Part shown: piece by piece, positions 37,641 through 45,241 of the stretch
Numbering within the stretch: position 1 is the first letter of the stretch
Layout of the letters: the number at the start of each line of letters is the position of its first letter
Assembly (NCBI RefSeq): GCF_900115745.1
Contig: NZ_FOXP01000004.1
Span: forward strand, 126,501 to 190,500
DNA length: 64,000 bases
Origin: Sphingomonas rubra
GTDB taxonomy: Bacteria > Pseudomonadota > Alphaproteobacteria > Sphingomonadales > Sphingomonadaceae
Reading direction: 5' to 3'
Program-made: the position numbers and the translations under genes
Notes under the pieces: generated by a model
Told to the model about the DNA's origin: nothing
The model's database searches: none
The model's input: only the letters and a program-made list of their open reading frames with translations

Positions 37641-37662
37641 CCTCCCGCGCAGTGCCGGGAGG
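37641..37662 (-). promoter_or_regulatory. Hairpin covering the ribosome site of the NusG-like gene
   Basis: A 7-bp stem, CCTCCCG pairing with CGGGAGG around an 8-nt loop. In the leftward mRNA the 3' arm is the Shine-Dalgarno sequence itself, so the fold would block translation unless opened. Confidence 0.5.
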
Positions 37663-37883
37663 CGCTGCGTTCACTCTATGTGCCGGAGTGCTTGCATCCG
37701 TGGGACTTCCCAAATCGGCACCACATCATCGGTAATCGCCATGTCGAGGACGTTCACCGCCGCCGTGCTTTTTTCAACCTTCGCGTCTGCTGTGAACTCT
37801 GGCTAATCGCTCTTGCTCGGAAGCCGCTGCAGATGAGACCGAAAGGAGGACTGCGAACTACCATAGGTCATCTGCGATGCCGA

Positions 37884-40214
37884 TCACACGGCTTCATCCC
37901 AGCTCGTCTCGTAGATCTTCAGTTGATCGCCCTTTAGTCGGTCGGTGAGCGTTGCGATCATCGCTTCGGCCCGTGCTGGCTCGACCTCAACGATTTCAGC
38001 AGCATCAGCAAGAACACCCTCAAACGCCTCGGTTGACAACCGAGCGGACAGGCGCACTCCCAACGCGCTTGGAAATATGCTGCGGTAGCTTTGGACGACT
38101 TCGGCGTGCTCGGGTGCAAGGCTGATGTAGTTCAGAAGAAATTCTGGTCGCATCATGAAGCGGGCGCCATGACGCTTTGCGACGGAGGGCGCCGCCGCCC
38201 TCCTGACTTTGCCGTCTTGAGTGAGCCACCACGTCTGGAATCCAAAAGGATTTCCCGGACTCTCCTCGCCGGTGGTTTGGCGGCGGCGATACACGCGAAG
38301 GACGTGCAGAGCATCGTTGTAGGCCAGCACGTCACCCTCTGGGCGATCGCGAAATTTGGACTTCAACCCGTGTAGCCGTTGGGTCAACTCCTCCAGCTCG
38401 TCTGTGTCGATGCCCTGCAGCATCTGATCGGTCGTCTCGTACGCCATCACGAATTTGCGCGTCAGATAGGCGCCGAGTTCCTTGTCACCTCTATCCGCTC
38501 GTATGTCGCCGAAGTTCGCGAATTGGCTGATGTATGCCCGCCACGACCTCGGGATTGCGGCACCTTCCGCGGGCGCTAAGCGCGAATAGAAATAGGCGCG
38601 GATCAACAGTCGATCGAAGTATTCGACCAACTCCAGAGGAATGCGAGTCTCCAGAACCTCGTAGTGGTTCTCGAATTCGAGGATTTGGCGTCGAAGATGG
38701 GTGGCGACCTCCTCGACGGTCTTTTCCGTCAGGATCAGTTCCGCGCCTGCTGACGTCAAGACGTTGAACATGTTGACCGTCACTTGGTTCTCGGGCGCTA
38801 GATGGTGCTCCGAAAGTGCCCGGACGATTAGATCGGTGCCGATGTAGAGCCGGAACGAGGAAGCGACGCTCTTGAAGTACTCCACTACTCGTGGCTCGTT
38901 GCGTAGGAGCAGGAGCAGGACGTATGTCCGACTCAGCTTCTGCAGATAGCGGCGTTCCACTTCGGCCCCGAGATAGAATGTTCCGCGTAGCACCGTGGTG
39001 CATAAACGTCGCACTAGCGACCGCTGCTCGGGCTGTAGGTCGAGCGCATCTACAACATCAGTCAACAACGCGGCCACGTCAGTGTAGAGCTCGTCGTCTT
39101 GAGCACCGTCCGTGGCGTAGAGAGCTACCTGCAGGCCCTGTCGCTCGAAAGTGCGTTCGAGAGTTTCGTGACAGGCTGCGACCACAATCGGCCGGAGCCA
39201 CTCAGGACCAGAATCGGCGAGCGCTGCCAAGCGGTCCTCAAACACGCAAGAAACCTGAAGCTTCAGCAGATCGTCTTCGGCGTTCTCGGCCGCGACAATG
39301 CGCCTTGTTTCGAAAGGCAGGCAGTAGGCCTGCTCTTTACGGTAGGCCCTGATCTGCCTTCCACCCGGCGCGTCTTTCGCGCTCAAGATGGCAAGGCGTC
39401 GGTCGATCACTCCTCGGATGAACTGTCTAGCTGTCGGTAAAGCGCGTTCGATGCGGCTGAGGATCTCCGCCTTGTCGAACAGCACACGCTTGTCGGGATC
39501 CGTGTCGCTGAGTGACCAAAGAATGAGACTGTCAGCGACAGTTTCCAAAAGATCGCCACGCCCTCGCCGGTGCTCCACCTCTTGACGTAGAAAGACCGCC
39601 AGAGCTGGGTCCGAGTAGCCTCCGGTGCGTGAGCCGATTGAGGCTGTCCCCGGCTTATACAGATAATCAACGCTTGGTTCGAGATAGCTCGCGAATGCGG
39701 CTTGGATCGTGGGTCCAGCGTTGATGTTTACCGTGATAAAGTTGCCGTCGCGGATCGAAACTCTGCAACCGAGCTCCCGCGTGAGTGATTTTTCTTCACT
39801 ATCGAGATCAGGGATGACCTCGGACGTGAGATATGTCATTACCTCTGGTTTTCGGCCGTACTCCCGCAGGCGCTTTACTGTTTGCCTTATTTTTGCTCTG
39901 AAAGTCTTCTGCTTCGAAACCTGAAGAAAACGGGTCGCTGCCTCATCGGCGAACACCTCGGGATCGATCAGGGCGTCATATCCCTCAGCCCCGCCGTCAT
40001 GCATCCCCCCAAGAGGGACAAACTCCCGGTCTTGGAGCGCGCCGTAGAACGCTTGGCCAAATCGCTCGAAGTCTCCGGTGCCAACCTTTTCGAGCGCAAG
40101 GGGCACGATTCTCATGTCGATCATTTCGGCAATGTAGCAGGGTCGACTTAGGAGCATAGGGGAGTCGAGATGGCGCTCGAGGGTTGATGATTGCGGCGGC
40201 CTACCTATCCTCAC
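37884..40214 (-). CDS. Putative dual nuclease: Mrr-like N-terminus and PIN-like C-terminus
   Basis: 776 residues from GTG 40212-40214, which overlaps the previous stop (GTGA); ATG 40115 and others further in are alternatives. Residues about 48-115 read FERFGQAFYGALQDREFVPL, then GGMHDGGAEGYDALI and FLQVSKQKTFRAKI, the layout of Mrr-type PD-(D/E)XK nucleases (GG-x-D-GG-x-D ... QxxK). Residues about 455-670 read LYIGTDLIVRALSEH (Asp461), LTEKTVEEVATHL (Glu501/502), GDVLAYNDALHVL (Asp628/634) and TWWLTQDGKV (Asp667), the acidic order of PIN nucleases. The 300 residues between are helical. I know no named family with this make-up. Lower GC than neighbours. A defence role is inferred. Confidence 0.6.
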   Translation of the reverse strand: MRIGRPPQSSTLERHLDSPMLLSRPCYIAEMIDMRIVPLALEKVGTGDFERFGQAFYGALQDREFVPLGGMHDGGAEGYDALIDPEVFADEAATRFLQVSKQKTFRAKIRQTVKRLREYGRKPEVMTYLTSEVIPDLDSEEKSLTRELGCRVSIRDGNFITVNINAGPTIQAAFASYLEPSVDYLYKPGTASIGSRTGGYSDPALAVFLRQEVEHRRGRGDLLETVADSLILWSLSDTDPDKRVLFDKAEILSRIERALPTARQFIRGVIDRRLAILSAKDAPGGRQIRAYRKEQAYCLPFETRRIVAAENAEDDLLKLQVSCVFEDRLAALADSGPEWLRPIVVAACHETLERTFERQGLQVALYATDGAQDDELYTDVAALLTDVVDALDLQPEQRSLVRRLCTTVLRGTFYLGAEVERRYLQKLSRTYVLLLLLRNEPRVVEYFKSVASSFRLYIGTDLIVRALSEHHLAPENQVTVNMFNVLTSAGAELILTEKTVEEVATHLRRQILEFENHYEVLETRIPLELVEYFDRLLIRAYFYSRLAPAEGAAIPRSWRAYISQFANFGDIRADRGDKELGAYLTRKFVMAYETTDQMLQGIDTDELEELTQRLHGLKSKFRDRPEGDVLAYNDALHVLRVYRRRQTTGEESPGNPFGFQTWWLTQDGKVRRAAAPSVAKRHGARFMMRPEFLLNYISLAPEHAEVVQSYRSIFPSALGVRLSARLSTEAFEGVLADAAEIVEVEPARAEAMIATLTDRLKGDQLKIYETSWDEAV

Positions 40215-40612
40215 GGTGGTTCCAGGCGTGCGAGTTGCCTGATGGATGGCAGAGCCCAGTCCGGCGTCGCTGGATCGATCGGGTAGGTCGCTGAGATCAT
40301 CGGCGCGATGGATTTAACCACGGTCCAGCCACGGCCATGGCAGCCGTTCTCGAGGTCGATGTCGGACAGGTTCGCGGCCGGATCGTTCAGCACGATCGGC
40401 TCGGTGGCGTGGCGGTCGTAGGTGAGGTGGCCGGCGATCTGAAGACGTAAGAGATAGCGGGGCACATGCTGCCGGCGCACTGAGGCCCGGCGCGAGATCT
40501 CGCCGAGCGTCGGTGATCGGCCATGTTCACGACGATAGACGCGGATCGCCGTCAGCACGCGATCGCACGCGCTTGAGGTGTATGGTACCGGAAACGACGT
40601 CTCAGCAGTCAC
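40211..40612 (-). CDS. Winged-helix DNA-binding protein
   Basis: 133 residues from GTG 40610-40612. Residues 15-60 (CDRVLTAIRVYRREHGRSPT, LGEISRRASVRRQHVPRYLL, RLQIAGHLTYDR) have the spacing of a LexA-type winged helix. The C-terminal half is not recognised. Start and stop overlap the neighbouring genes by 4 bp on both sides, so it belongs to the operon from the replication-type genes to the dual nuclease. Could be the regulator of that operon or a replication-initiation helper. Confidence 0.6.
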   Translation of the reverse strand: MTAETSFPVPYTSSACDRVLTAIRVYRREHGRSPTLGEISRRASVRRQHVPRYLLRLQIAGHLTYDRHATEPIVLNDPAANLSDIDLENGCHGRGWTVVKSIAPMISATYPIDPATPDWALPSIRQLARLEPP

Positions 40613-41253
40613 GCAGCGAGCGCGCCCGGCGTGATCGATACCATCGTCGACGGCTTCAGCCGCGCCGCCGCCAGGATCTCGCGCATGCCGTCAGCCGTCA
40701 GCGGATCGGCGGCGAGTTCAGCCGCCCGCGCATCCTCGCGCTCGGCCTGCTCGGCGAGCCTGTTGAGCCGCATGGCTCGCGCCCGGCGCTCGTAGAGCAT
40801 AGGATTGATGAACGTGCGCAGTTCGCCGGCCGACTTCGGGAAGAACCGGCGGCCGGGCGCGTTGCAGTAGGCGCGACACGCCGCCTGCAGGATGTCGAGC
40901 GGCACATCGTCGAGGTGTACGCGCAGCAGCTTCAGCGTGGCATCTGCCTCGTCCGCATCCTCGTCCCGGATGATGGTGCCCGAGCGCAGGCCGAGCAGCA
41001 GCCGGTGACGTTCGTCAGGCGTGCTGGGCGTCAGTGCGGCGGCATGGGCCATCGCGGCGTCCCGCAGCGCCGGTGCCGAGCCGGCGGGCACCGGCATGCC
41101 GTAGCCGTGCGGCAAACTCGCATCGAGAGCGTGGTGGTCAACCCAGGCCGGGATCGCCGCCGCCAGCGTAGCGATCGAGCAGCGGGTCGCGGTACCGACC
41201 GCCCGACTGCCGTGATGGGCCGCCTCCGCCCCGTTGATTAGATCCTGTCCCAT
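40609..41253 (-). CDS. Prophage replication-type accessory protein
   Basis: 214 residues from ATG 41251-41253; ATG 41097 (MPVPAGSAPA) is a plausible later start, because the first 52 codons overlap the upstream gene by 116 bp. The C-terminal half (FFPKSAGELRTFINPMLYER, then RAMRLNRLAEQAEREDARAA) is a pattern I associate with genes next to replication-initiation genes in alphaproteobacterial prophages. No enzymatic motif is visible. Coupled to the next gene by GTGA. Confidence 0.5.
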   Translation of the reverse strand: MGQDLINGAEAAHHGSRAVGTATRCSIATLAAAIPAWVDHHALDASLPHGYGMPVPAGSAPALRDAAMAHAAALTPSTPDERHRLLLGLRSGTIIRDEDADEADATLKLLRVHLDDVPLDILQAACRAYCNAPGRRFFPKSAGELRTFINPMLYERRARAMRLNRLAEQAEREDARAAELAADPLTADGMREILAAARLKPSTMVSITPGALAA

Positions 41254-41904
41254 CTTCCCGTCTCACCCAGTTCCGCCATGTGGCTTGCCAATCGACCATC
41301 CGCTTCCCGTTGCCGCGGAAGTGATCCCGGAACTTCGACATGGTTCGCTCGAGCATGCCTGGCCGCCACGCGGCGATGATCGCTGCGAGGTCGCTGCCAT
41401 CGGGGAAGGGTTCGGGCGTCCAGTCGACGGGAAGCTGCCGCGCTCGTTGCTTCGGCGCTGGCGCTGGCGCAGGCTCGCGCTCCCCGGATGCGTCAGCATC
41501 TGGGGATATGGTGGTTACTGGCTGTTTGGGTGCCACCGTGGCACCCCTCGGCGCCTGTGTGGCGGGCGTCAGTGTGTCACCCGTCAGGCTGACGCCCGCC
41601 ACCGTGTCACCCGCCACAGTGGCGGGTGTGGAAATGACGCGCGGATGCACGGTGTAGACGCAGCCGTGCCGGAGCTGTCGGCGAGAGATGTGGCCAAGCG
41701 CGACCAGGCTCTGGATCGAGCGCTGCACGGCGCGCTCCGACAGCTTGGTCTTCGCGGTAAGCCCGGTCGGACCGGTACCGGCGGGAAGCAGGTCGCGTCG
41801 TCGCAATCCGCCATGATGGCGAGCACCATGAGCACGCTTTGCTCGGGCGCGGAGACGTCCGTGACGGCCATGGCGGCGCGGCAAAGCTCGAAGCCGGTCA
41901 GCAT
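41138..41904 (-). pseudogene. HTH replication-type protein interrupted by a frameshift
   Basis: Two frames together make one protein. From ATG 41902-41904 (or ATG 41871) the first reads MAVTDVSAPEQSVLMVLAIM then ADCDDATCFPPV; the second continues with GLTAKTKLSERAVQRSIQSL, VALGHISRRQLRHGCVYTV and a Pro-rich linker to a C-terminal WRNWVRRED stretch. Such HTH proteins (helix-turn-helix, DnaD-like tail) start replication in many prophages. The shift lies at about 41757-41790 in a GGTACCGG-rich run. It is a decay mutation, a sequencing error, or, less likely, programmed frameshifting. Confidence 0.6.
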
Positions 41905-41946
41905 GGCGCCACCGCCTCCACGATATGCACCACCACTGCGCCGCCG

Positions 41947-42150
41947 GTGGCCGCCGGCAAGCTGGTGCGCCTGGAGGGCATCGGCACGCTGAAGGCGCCC
42001 GTCAAGGAAGCGGCTGCCGGCTTCCCGTCCACCTACCGCGTCAAGCGCCGCAAGGTCGAGATCAAGGGCACGGTCGTCTGGAAGGGCGATCCGTACCCCG
42101 ACCAGCGCGAGAAACCGAAGATCGCCATCTCAGGAGGGCCGCGCCCATGA
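41947..42150 (+). CDS. Small hypothetical protein, first gene of the rightward phage-type run
   Basis: 67 residues from GTG 41947 (GTG 41965 is an alternative). Basic, with VRLEGIGTLKAPVKEAAAGF and VWKGDPYPDQREKPKIAISG. No family known to me. Its stop overlaps the next start (ATGA), and all of the next six genes overlap in the same way. Divergent from the frameshifted HTH gene, so the interval 41872-41946 should hold promoters for both directions. Confidence 0.5.
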   Translation: MAAGKLVRLEGIGTLKAPVKEAAAGFPSTYRVKRRKVEIKGTVVWKGDPYPDQREKPKIAISGGPRP

Positions 42151-42401
42151 ACGCTGTCGACCACGTCGAACACGCCATCGGCATCGCCTCGTTGATCACG
42201 ATCGGCATCATCGCCGGCAGCCTGCACCTCGCTGTGTGGGTGATCGTCGACAGCATCGCCCCGCAATGGCGGCGCATCCGCGCCGTCCTGCGCGGGCACC
42301 ACCTCTCCCTGCCGCCCTCGGTCGCGCCTGCAATCGCGACGGCCTCTCCCCAGCTCCGCGGCGTCGAGGCCGCCGCCGAGCCAGCTATTCAGGTGCGTTG
42401 A
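42147..42401 (+). CDS. Small membrane protein of the phage-type run
   Basis: 84 residues. One hydrophobic segment (IGIASLITIGIIAGSLHLAV) near residues 11-35 is followed by WVIVDSIAPQWRRIRAVLRG and a disordered Ala/Pro tail. Function unknown. Overlaps neighbours at both ends (ATGA before, TGATG after). Confidence 0.55.
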   Translation: MNAVDHVEHAIGIASLITIGIIAGSLHLAVWVIVDSIAPQWRRIRAVLRGHHLSLPPSVAPAIATASPQLRGVEAAAEPAIQVR

Positions 42402-42619
42402 TGGCCCGCAGCAATGAACCGCCGTTCTGGCTCGTCTGGAGCGAGCGTGGCGGCCCGCCGATGAAGCAGCACCGCTCTGCCGCCGACGCGGAGCGCGAAG
42501 CCTCGCGCCTTGCAACCGAGAACCCGGGCGTCAGCTTTGTCGTGCTGCAGCCGATCGCTCGCGTGACGAAGCGTGCCGTAGAGGTGGAGCGTTTCGACCT
42601 CGACACGGTGCCGTTCTGA
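42401..42619 (+). CDS. Small hypothetical protein of the phage-type run
   Basis: 72 residues beginning SNEPPFWLVWSERGGPPMKQ, then HRSAADAEREASRLATENPG and FVVLQPIARVTKRA. The WLVWSE ... HxSxxxAExEAxRLA layout is common in short phage-encoded proteins of alphaproteobacteria. No activity assigned. Overlapping starts and stops on both sides. Confidence 0.6.
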   Translation: MARSNEPPFWLVWSERGGPPMKQHRSAADAEREASRLATENPGVSFVVLQPIARVTKRAVEVERFDLDTVPF

Positions 42620-43527
42620 TGTCGGCCAATCGCGTCCAGTTGGAGGATGTCACGCCGGCGGTAGCGGCGGCCTTCGGTGGCAACGAATGCCTGATTTGGT
42701 CCGGCGAACACGCCGCATGGTGGCGCCACAACTGCGAAGGCTACACCGTCGATCGTCGCATGGCTGGCCGATACACAATCGCTACCGCCTACGCGGCGAC
42801 ATGCCATTGCGGACCCGAGAAGGGCATCGCCTTCGTGCAGCTGGAAGCCGGCGACTGGCGGCCGGCGCCATTTCAGGCTCGCGTGCAGCCGTGGATGCTC
42901 GCCTGCTTCGGCGAGATGATTGCCGGCGACCGTGAGGAGCGGAACCACCGCTTTCTGGAAGAGGCGCTCGAACTGGTTCAGTCCACCGGCTGCACAGCGA
43001 GCGAAGCGCATCAGCTCGTCGACTACGTCTTCGGCCGTCCGGTCGGGGAGCCAGCGCAGGAGGTGGGCGGCACCATGGTGACGCTAGCGGCGCTCTGCCT
43101 CGCGCACGATCTCGACATGCACGCCGCCGCCGAGATGGAGCTGGCTCGCATTTGGACGAAGGTCGAGGCGATCCGCGCCAAGCAGGCGGCCAAGCCGAAA
43201 CATTCGCCGTTGCCAGGATCGACGGCAATCGGCGACGTTGCCGCAGAGCGGGCGAGGCAGATCGGCGTCGAGGGTTGGAGCCTTGAGCATGATGACGAGC
43301 ACCGCAGGGATCTTGCCCTGCCGCGCGCCGCCGCATGTTACGCGCTCGCCAATCCGCAGAGTGGCGATAGCGGCCCCTTCTGGATCACCCACCTGCGCAC
43401 GCCAAAGCAGGTGTGGCCGTACCGTTGGGAGTGGAAGCCAAAGGACCGTCGCGCAAACTTGGTGCGTGCTGCCGCGCTCTTAATTGCCGAGATCGAGCGG
43501 GTCGATCGAGAGGAGCGCACGGCATGA
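42619..43527 (+). CDS. Phage protein with MazG-like domain and a C-terminal phage domain
   Basis: 302 residues in two parts. Residues about 90-195 (LACFGEMIAGDREERNHRFL, EEALELVQSTGCTASEAHQL, VDYVFGRPVGEPAQEVGGTM) are an all-alpha NTP pyrophosphohydrolase (MazG-like) domain with the EExxE start; the second acidic motif reads EVGG rather than ExxD. Residues about 215-300 (ERARQIGVEGWSLEHDDEHR ... WKPKDRRANLVRAAALLIAE) form a separate domain frequent in phage proteins of unknown function. MazG-like enzymes lower unusual or alarmone nucleotides; activity here is uncertain. Confidence 0.75.
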   Translation: MSANRVQLEDVTPAVAAAFGGNECLIWSGEHAAWWRHNCEGYTVDRRMAGRYTIATAYAATCHCGPEKGIAFVQLEAGDWRPAPFQARVQPWMLACFGEMIAGDREERNHRFLEEALELVQSTGCTASEAHQLVDYVFGRPVGEPAQEVGGTMVTLAALCLAHDLDMHAAAEMELARIWTKVEAIRAKQAAKPKHSPLPGSTAIGDVAAERARQIGVEGWSLEHDDEHRRDLALPRAAACYALANPQSGDSGPFWITHLRTPKQVWPYRWEWKPKDRRANLVRAAALLIAEIERVDREERTA

Positions 43528-43838
43528 TTGATCCAATCCCGTTGCGCGAGGAGCTGGAGCGCATCCAGCGTGAGCAGGCGGCGCTGATCCGGCGCGGCAA
43601 CGGCGCCCTCGCGCTCGGCTGGTTCAGCGCCCACGCGCTGAGCAAGACAGGCGGCGGGCCGCGCATCGTAATCAGCGGCGGCATCCTACCCGACCAGCTG
43701 CGCCCGATCGCCAGCGCCACCGCAGATGCCGAGAAGGTCTTCCCGTACCTGGACCGAGCCTTCCGAGAGCATCACCGCGGCATCATCGAGCGCGCGATCG
43801 AGTTGGCCCAGACCGACTTTGAAGATGAAGCGTCGTGA
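43524..43838 (+). CDS. Hypothetical protein of the phage-type run
   Basis: 104 residues, soluble and mostly helical (LREELERIQREQAALIRRGN, then AEKVFPYLDRAFREHHRGII). Begins with ATGA overlap and ends with GTGA overlap. No family recognised; probably an accessory gene of the same transcript. Confidence 0.55.
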   Translation: MIDPIPLREELERIQREQAALIRRGNGALALGWFSAHALSKTGGGPRIVISGGILPDQLRPIASATADAEKVFPYLDRAFREHHRGIIERAIELAQTDFEDEAS

Positions 43839-44248
43839 CTGACTGGCACCGCATCGAGCGCGAGGCGTACGCCGAGGAGGCTCGGTACCGCCGCCGTCAG
43901 GAACTGCGCGGCATCGTCGCGCTCTGGGCGCCCGCCATCAAGGATCGCCCGCGTGACAGTCGGAAGGGCTGGACGATCTACGACGGCTACGTGCGCAACC
44001 GCGACGAGGAATGGACCCTGTGGGGCGCGATCGTATGCACGGTCGCGATCCTCCTCGGTCGCCGTTGGCACGATCAAGCTATCAAGCGCTGGGAGAAGCG
44101 GTACGGCAAATCGTGGGCTTGGGCGCCGACGCCGGATCTCGCCTACTTCGACGCGAGGTCGACCGGCAGCGGATACGACATCACGCGGGTGCAAGGCGCG
44201 CCGGGGTGCCGCTTCTCCGTCTTCTCCGATGGGGAGTGCTTGATGTGA
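43835..44248 (+). CDS. Hypothetical protein of the phage-type run
   Basis: 137 residues from GTG 43835. Charged N-terminal helix (WHRIEREAYAEEARYRRRQE), a weakly hydrophobic stretch (WGAIVCTVAILLGRRWHD) near the middle, and a basic aromatic part (EKRYGKSWAWAPTPDLAYF). Not recognised. Its stop overlaps the GTG of the next gene. Confidence 0.5.
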   Translation: MTDWHRIEREAYAEEARYRRRQELRGIVALWAPAIKDRPRDSRKGWTIYDGYVRNRDEEWTLWGAIVCTVAILLGRRWHDQAIKRWEKRYGKSWAWAPTPDLAYFDARSTGSGYDITRVQGAPGCRFSVFSDGECLM

Positions 44249-44655
44249 CCGACGCCACCATCATCGTGACCGGCCTGGGCCGGTGCGGCACGTCGCTGAT
44301 CATGCAGATGCTGGCCGTTGGCGGCCTGCCGATGGTCGGCATCTATCCGGACTTCGAGAGCGAGGCCGCAGAGCACGAGCGCGGCGCCGCTCCCTCGCTC
44401 TGGCTCTCGCGCACTGCCGGGCGAGCGGTGAAGGTTCTCGATCCGCACCTGGTGCCGCCGCCGGCTGGCGGCGCCTATCGTGCGATCTGGCTTACGCGAG
44501 ATCTCGACCAGCAGGCGGCGAGCCAGATCAAGCTGATCGGCGCAGCGCCGAGCCGGTCGATGCGCCGTGGAACGGCCCAGTCGCTCCGCCGTGACGAGCC
44601 GCGCGCACGCCATGCGGTTGAGGCAGTCGCCGCGGCCGCCGTCGCGACCGATTGA
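44245..44655 (+). CDS. Sulfotransferase-like P-loop protein
   Basis: 136 residues from GTG 44245 (overlap GTGA). The start TIIVTGLGRCGTSLIMQMLA is the 5'-phosphosulfate loop of sulfotransferase-type P-loop proteins, and YRAIWLTRDLDQQAASQIKL matches the later RD-containing strand. Much shorter than full sulfotransferases, so it may be a truncated or minimal phage variant seen in similar gene runs. Donor and acceptor unknown. Confidence 0.6.
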   Translation: MTDATIIVTGLGRCGTSLIMQMLAVGGLPMVGIYPDFESEAAEHERGAAPSLWLSRTAGRAVKVLDPHLVPPPAGGAYRAIWLTRDLDQQAASQIKLIGAAPSRSMRRGTAQSLRRDEPRARHAVEAVAAAAVATD

Positions 44656-44710
44656 ACAGCTCCTGCCGGGGCAAAGTGAGGGTCGCTCTACGCGACGAGA
44701 GAGGAGAGAA

Positions 44711-44965
44711 GTGAGCGCGATGATGAAGATCGACACGGCAACGTCGACGCCGCTCGATCGGCGCGACGATCGGCTGTTGCGGTTCCCGGAGGTCCATAAT
44801 CGGACGGGCTTGAGTGAATCGACGATCCGTCGCCGTGAGGCGAGGGGGACGTTCCCGGGGCGGGTGGCCCTCGGCCCGCGCCTCGTCGGCTGGTACGAGA
44901 GCGACGTCGTCGCCTGGGTGCGCGATCCCATCGGATATCAGGCAGGCAAGCCCGCGCTGGCATAA
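44711..44965 (+). CDS. alpA: AlpA family regulator / excisionase
   Basis: 84 residues from GTG 44711 (AGGAG 4 nt upstream); ATG 44720 is an alternative. The core RLLRFPEVHNRTGLSESTIR and RREARGTFPGRVALGPRLVG, with WYESDVVAWVRD, is the MerR-like HTH of the AlpA/Vis family. In P4-like elements AlpA/Vis raises integrase expression or serves as excisionase, bending DNA at the att site. A U-run hairpin stands directly after the stop. Confidence 0.88.
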   Translation: MSAMMKIDTATSTPLDRRDDRLLRFPEVHNRTGLSESTIRRREARGTFPGRVALGPRLVGWYESDVVAWVRDPIGYQAGKPALA

Positions 44966-44995
44966 AAAAAGCGGCAGTGCTATCAGCACTGCCGC
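44964..44995 (-). terminator. Strong hairpin terminator after alpA, U-run on the minus strand
   Basis: A perfect 10-bp stem GCGGCAGTGC / GCACTGCCGC with loop TATCA. Seven A precede it on the plus strand, that is, seven U follow it in a leftward transcript. It therefore fits the short leftward unit at 45062-45124 best and may also end alpA. Confidence 0.75.
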
Positions 44996-45025
44996 CAGTT
45001 GGAGTTTCCAGTTTTGGCCCACTTC

Positions 45026-45060
45026 GAAGCCGCCGGCCCCACCACGGGCTTGGCGGCTTC
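45026..45060. terminator. Second hairpin next to the alpA terminator
   Basis: A 9-bp outer stem GAAGCCGCC / GGCGGCTTC with a partly paired interior (GGCCCC / GGGCT), followed on the plus strand by TCTATTTTG. It could end rightward transcription from alpA. Confidence 0.55.
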
Positions 45061-45061
45061 T

Positions 45062-45124
45062 CTATTTTGCCCGTGCCGTGTCCGTGAGCGTGACAGCGGC
45101 TAGAGCGACTCTCCTCATGGTCAT
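45062..45124 (-). CDS. 20-residue leader-like peptide gene
   Basis: ATG 45122-45124 has a perfect GGAGG with a 6-nt spacer. The peptide is MTMRRVALAAVTLTDTARAK. Two hairpins and a U-run follow within 100 nt and no gene lies downstream on this strand, so the transcript would be about 160 nt and end at 44964. It may be a regulatory RNA with a short reading frame, or a small peptide gene. Coding is inferred from the ribosome site only. Confidence 0.4.
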   Translation of the reverse strand: MTMRRVALAAVTLTDTARAK

Positions 45125-45241
45125 GTCTCACCTCCTGCGTTCCATCTAAACGCCGTTGGAGTTCAGAACAAGACGTAAAATTAGACGCGTTGACGTTTCA
45201 TCTTCCGCGTTCTAAATCATGGCCCAGCAGGAGGAAAGCTG

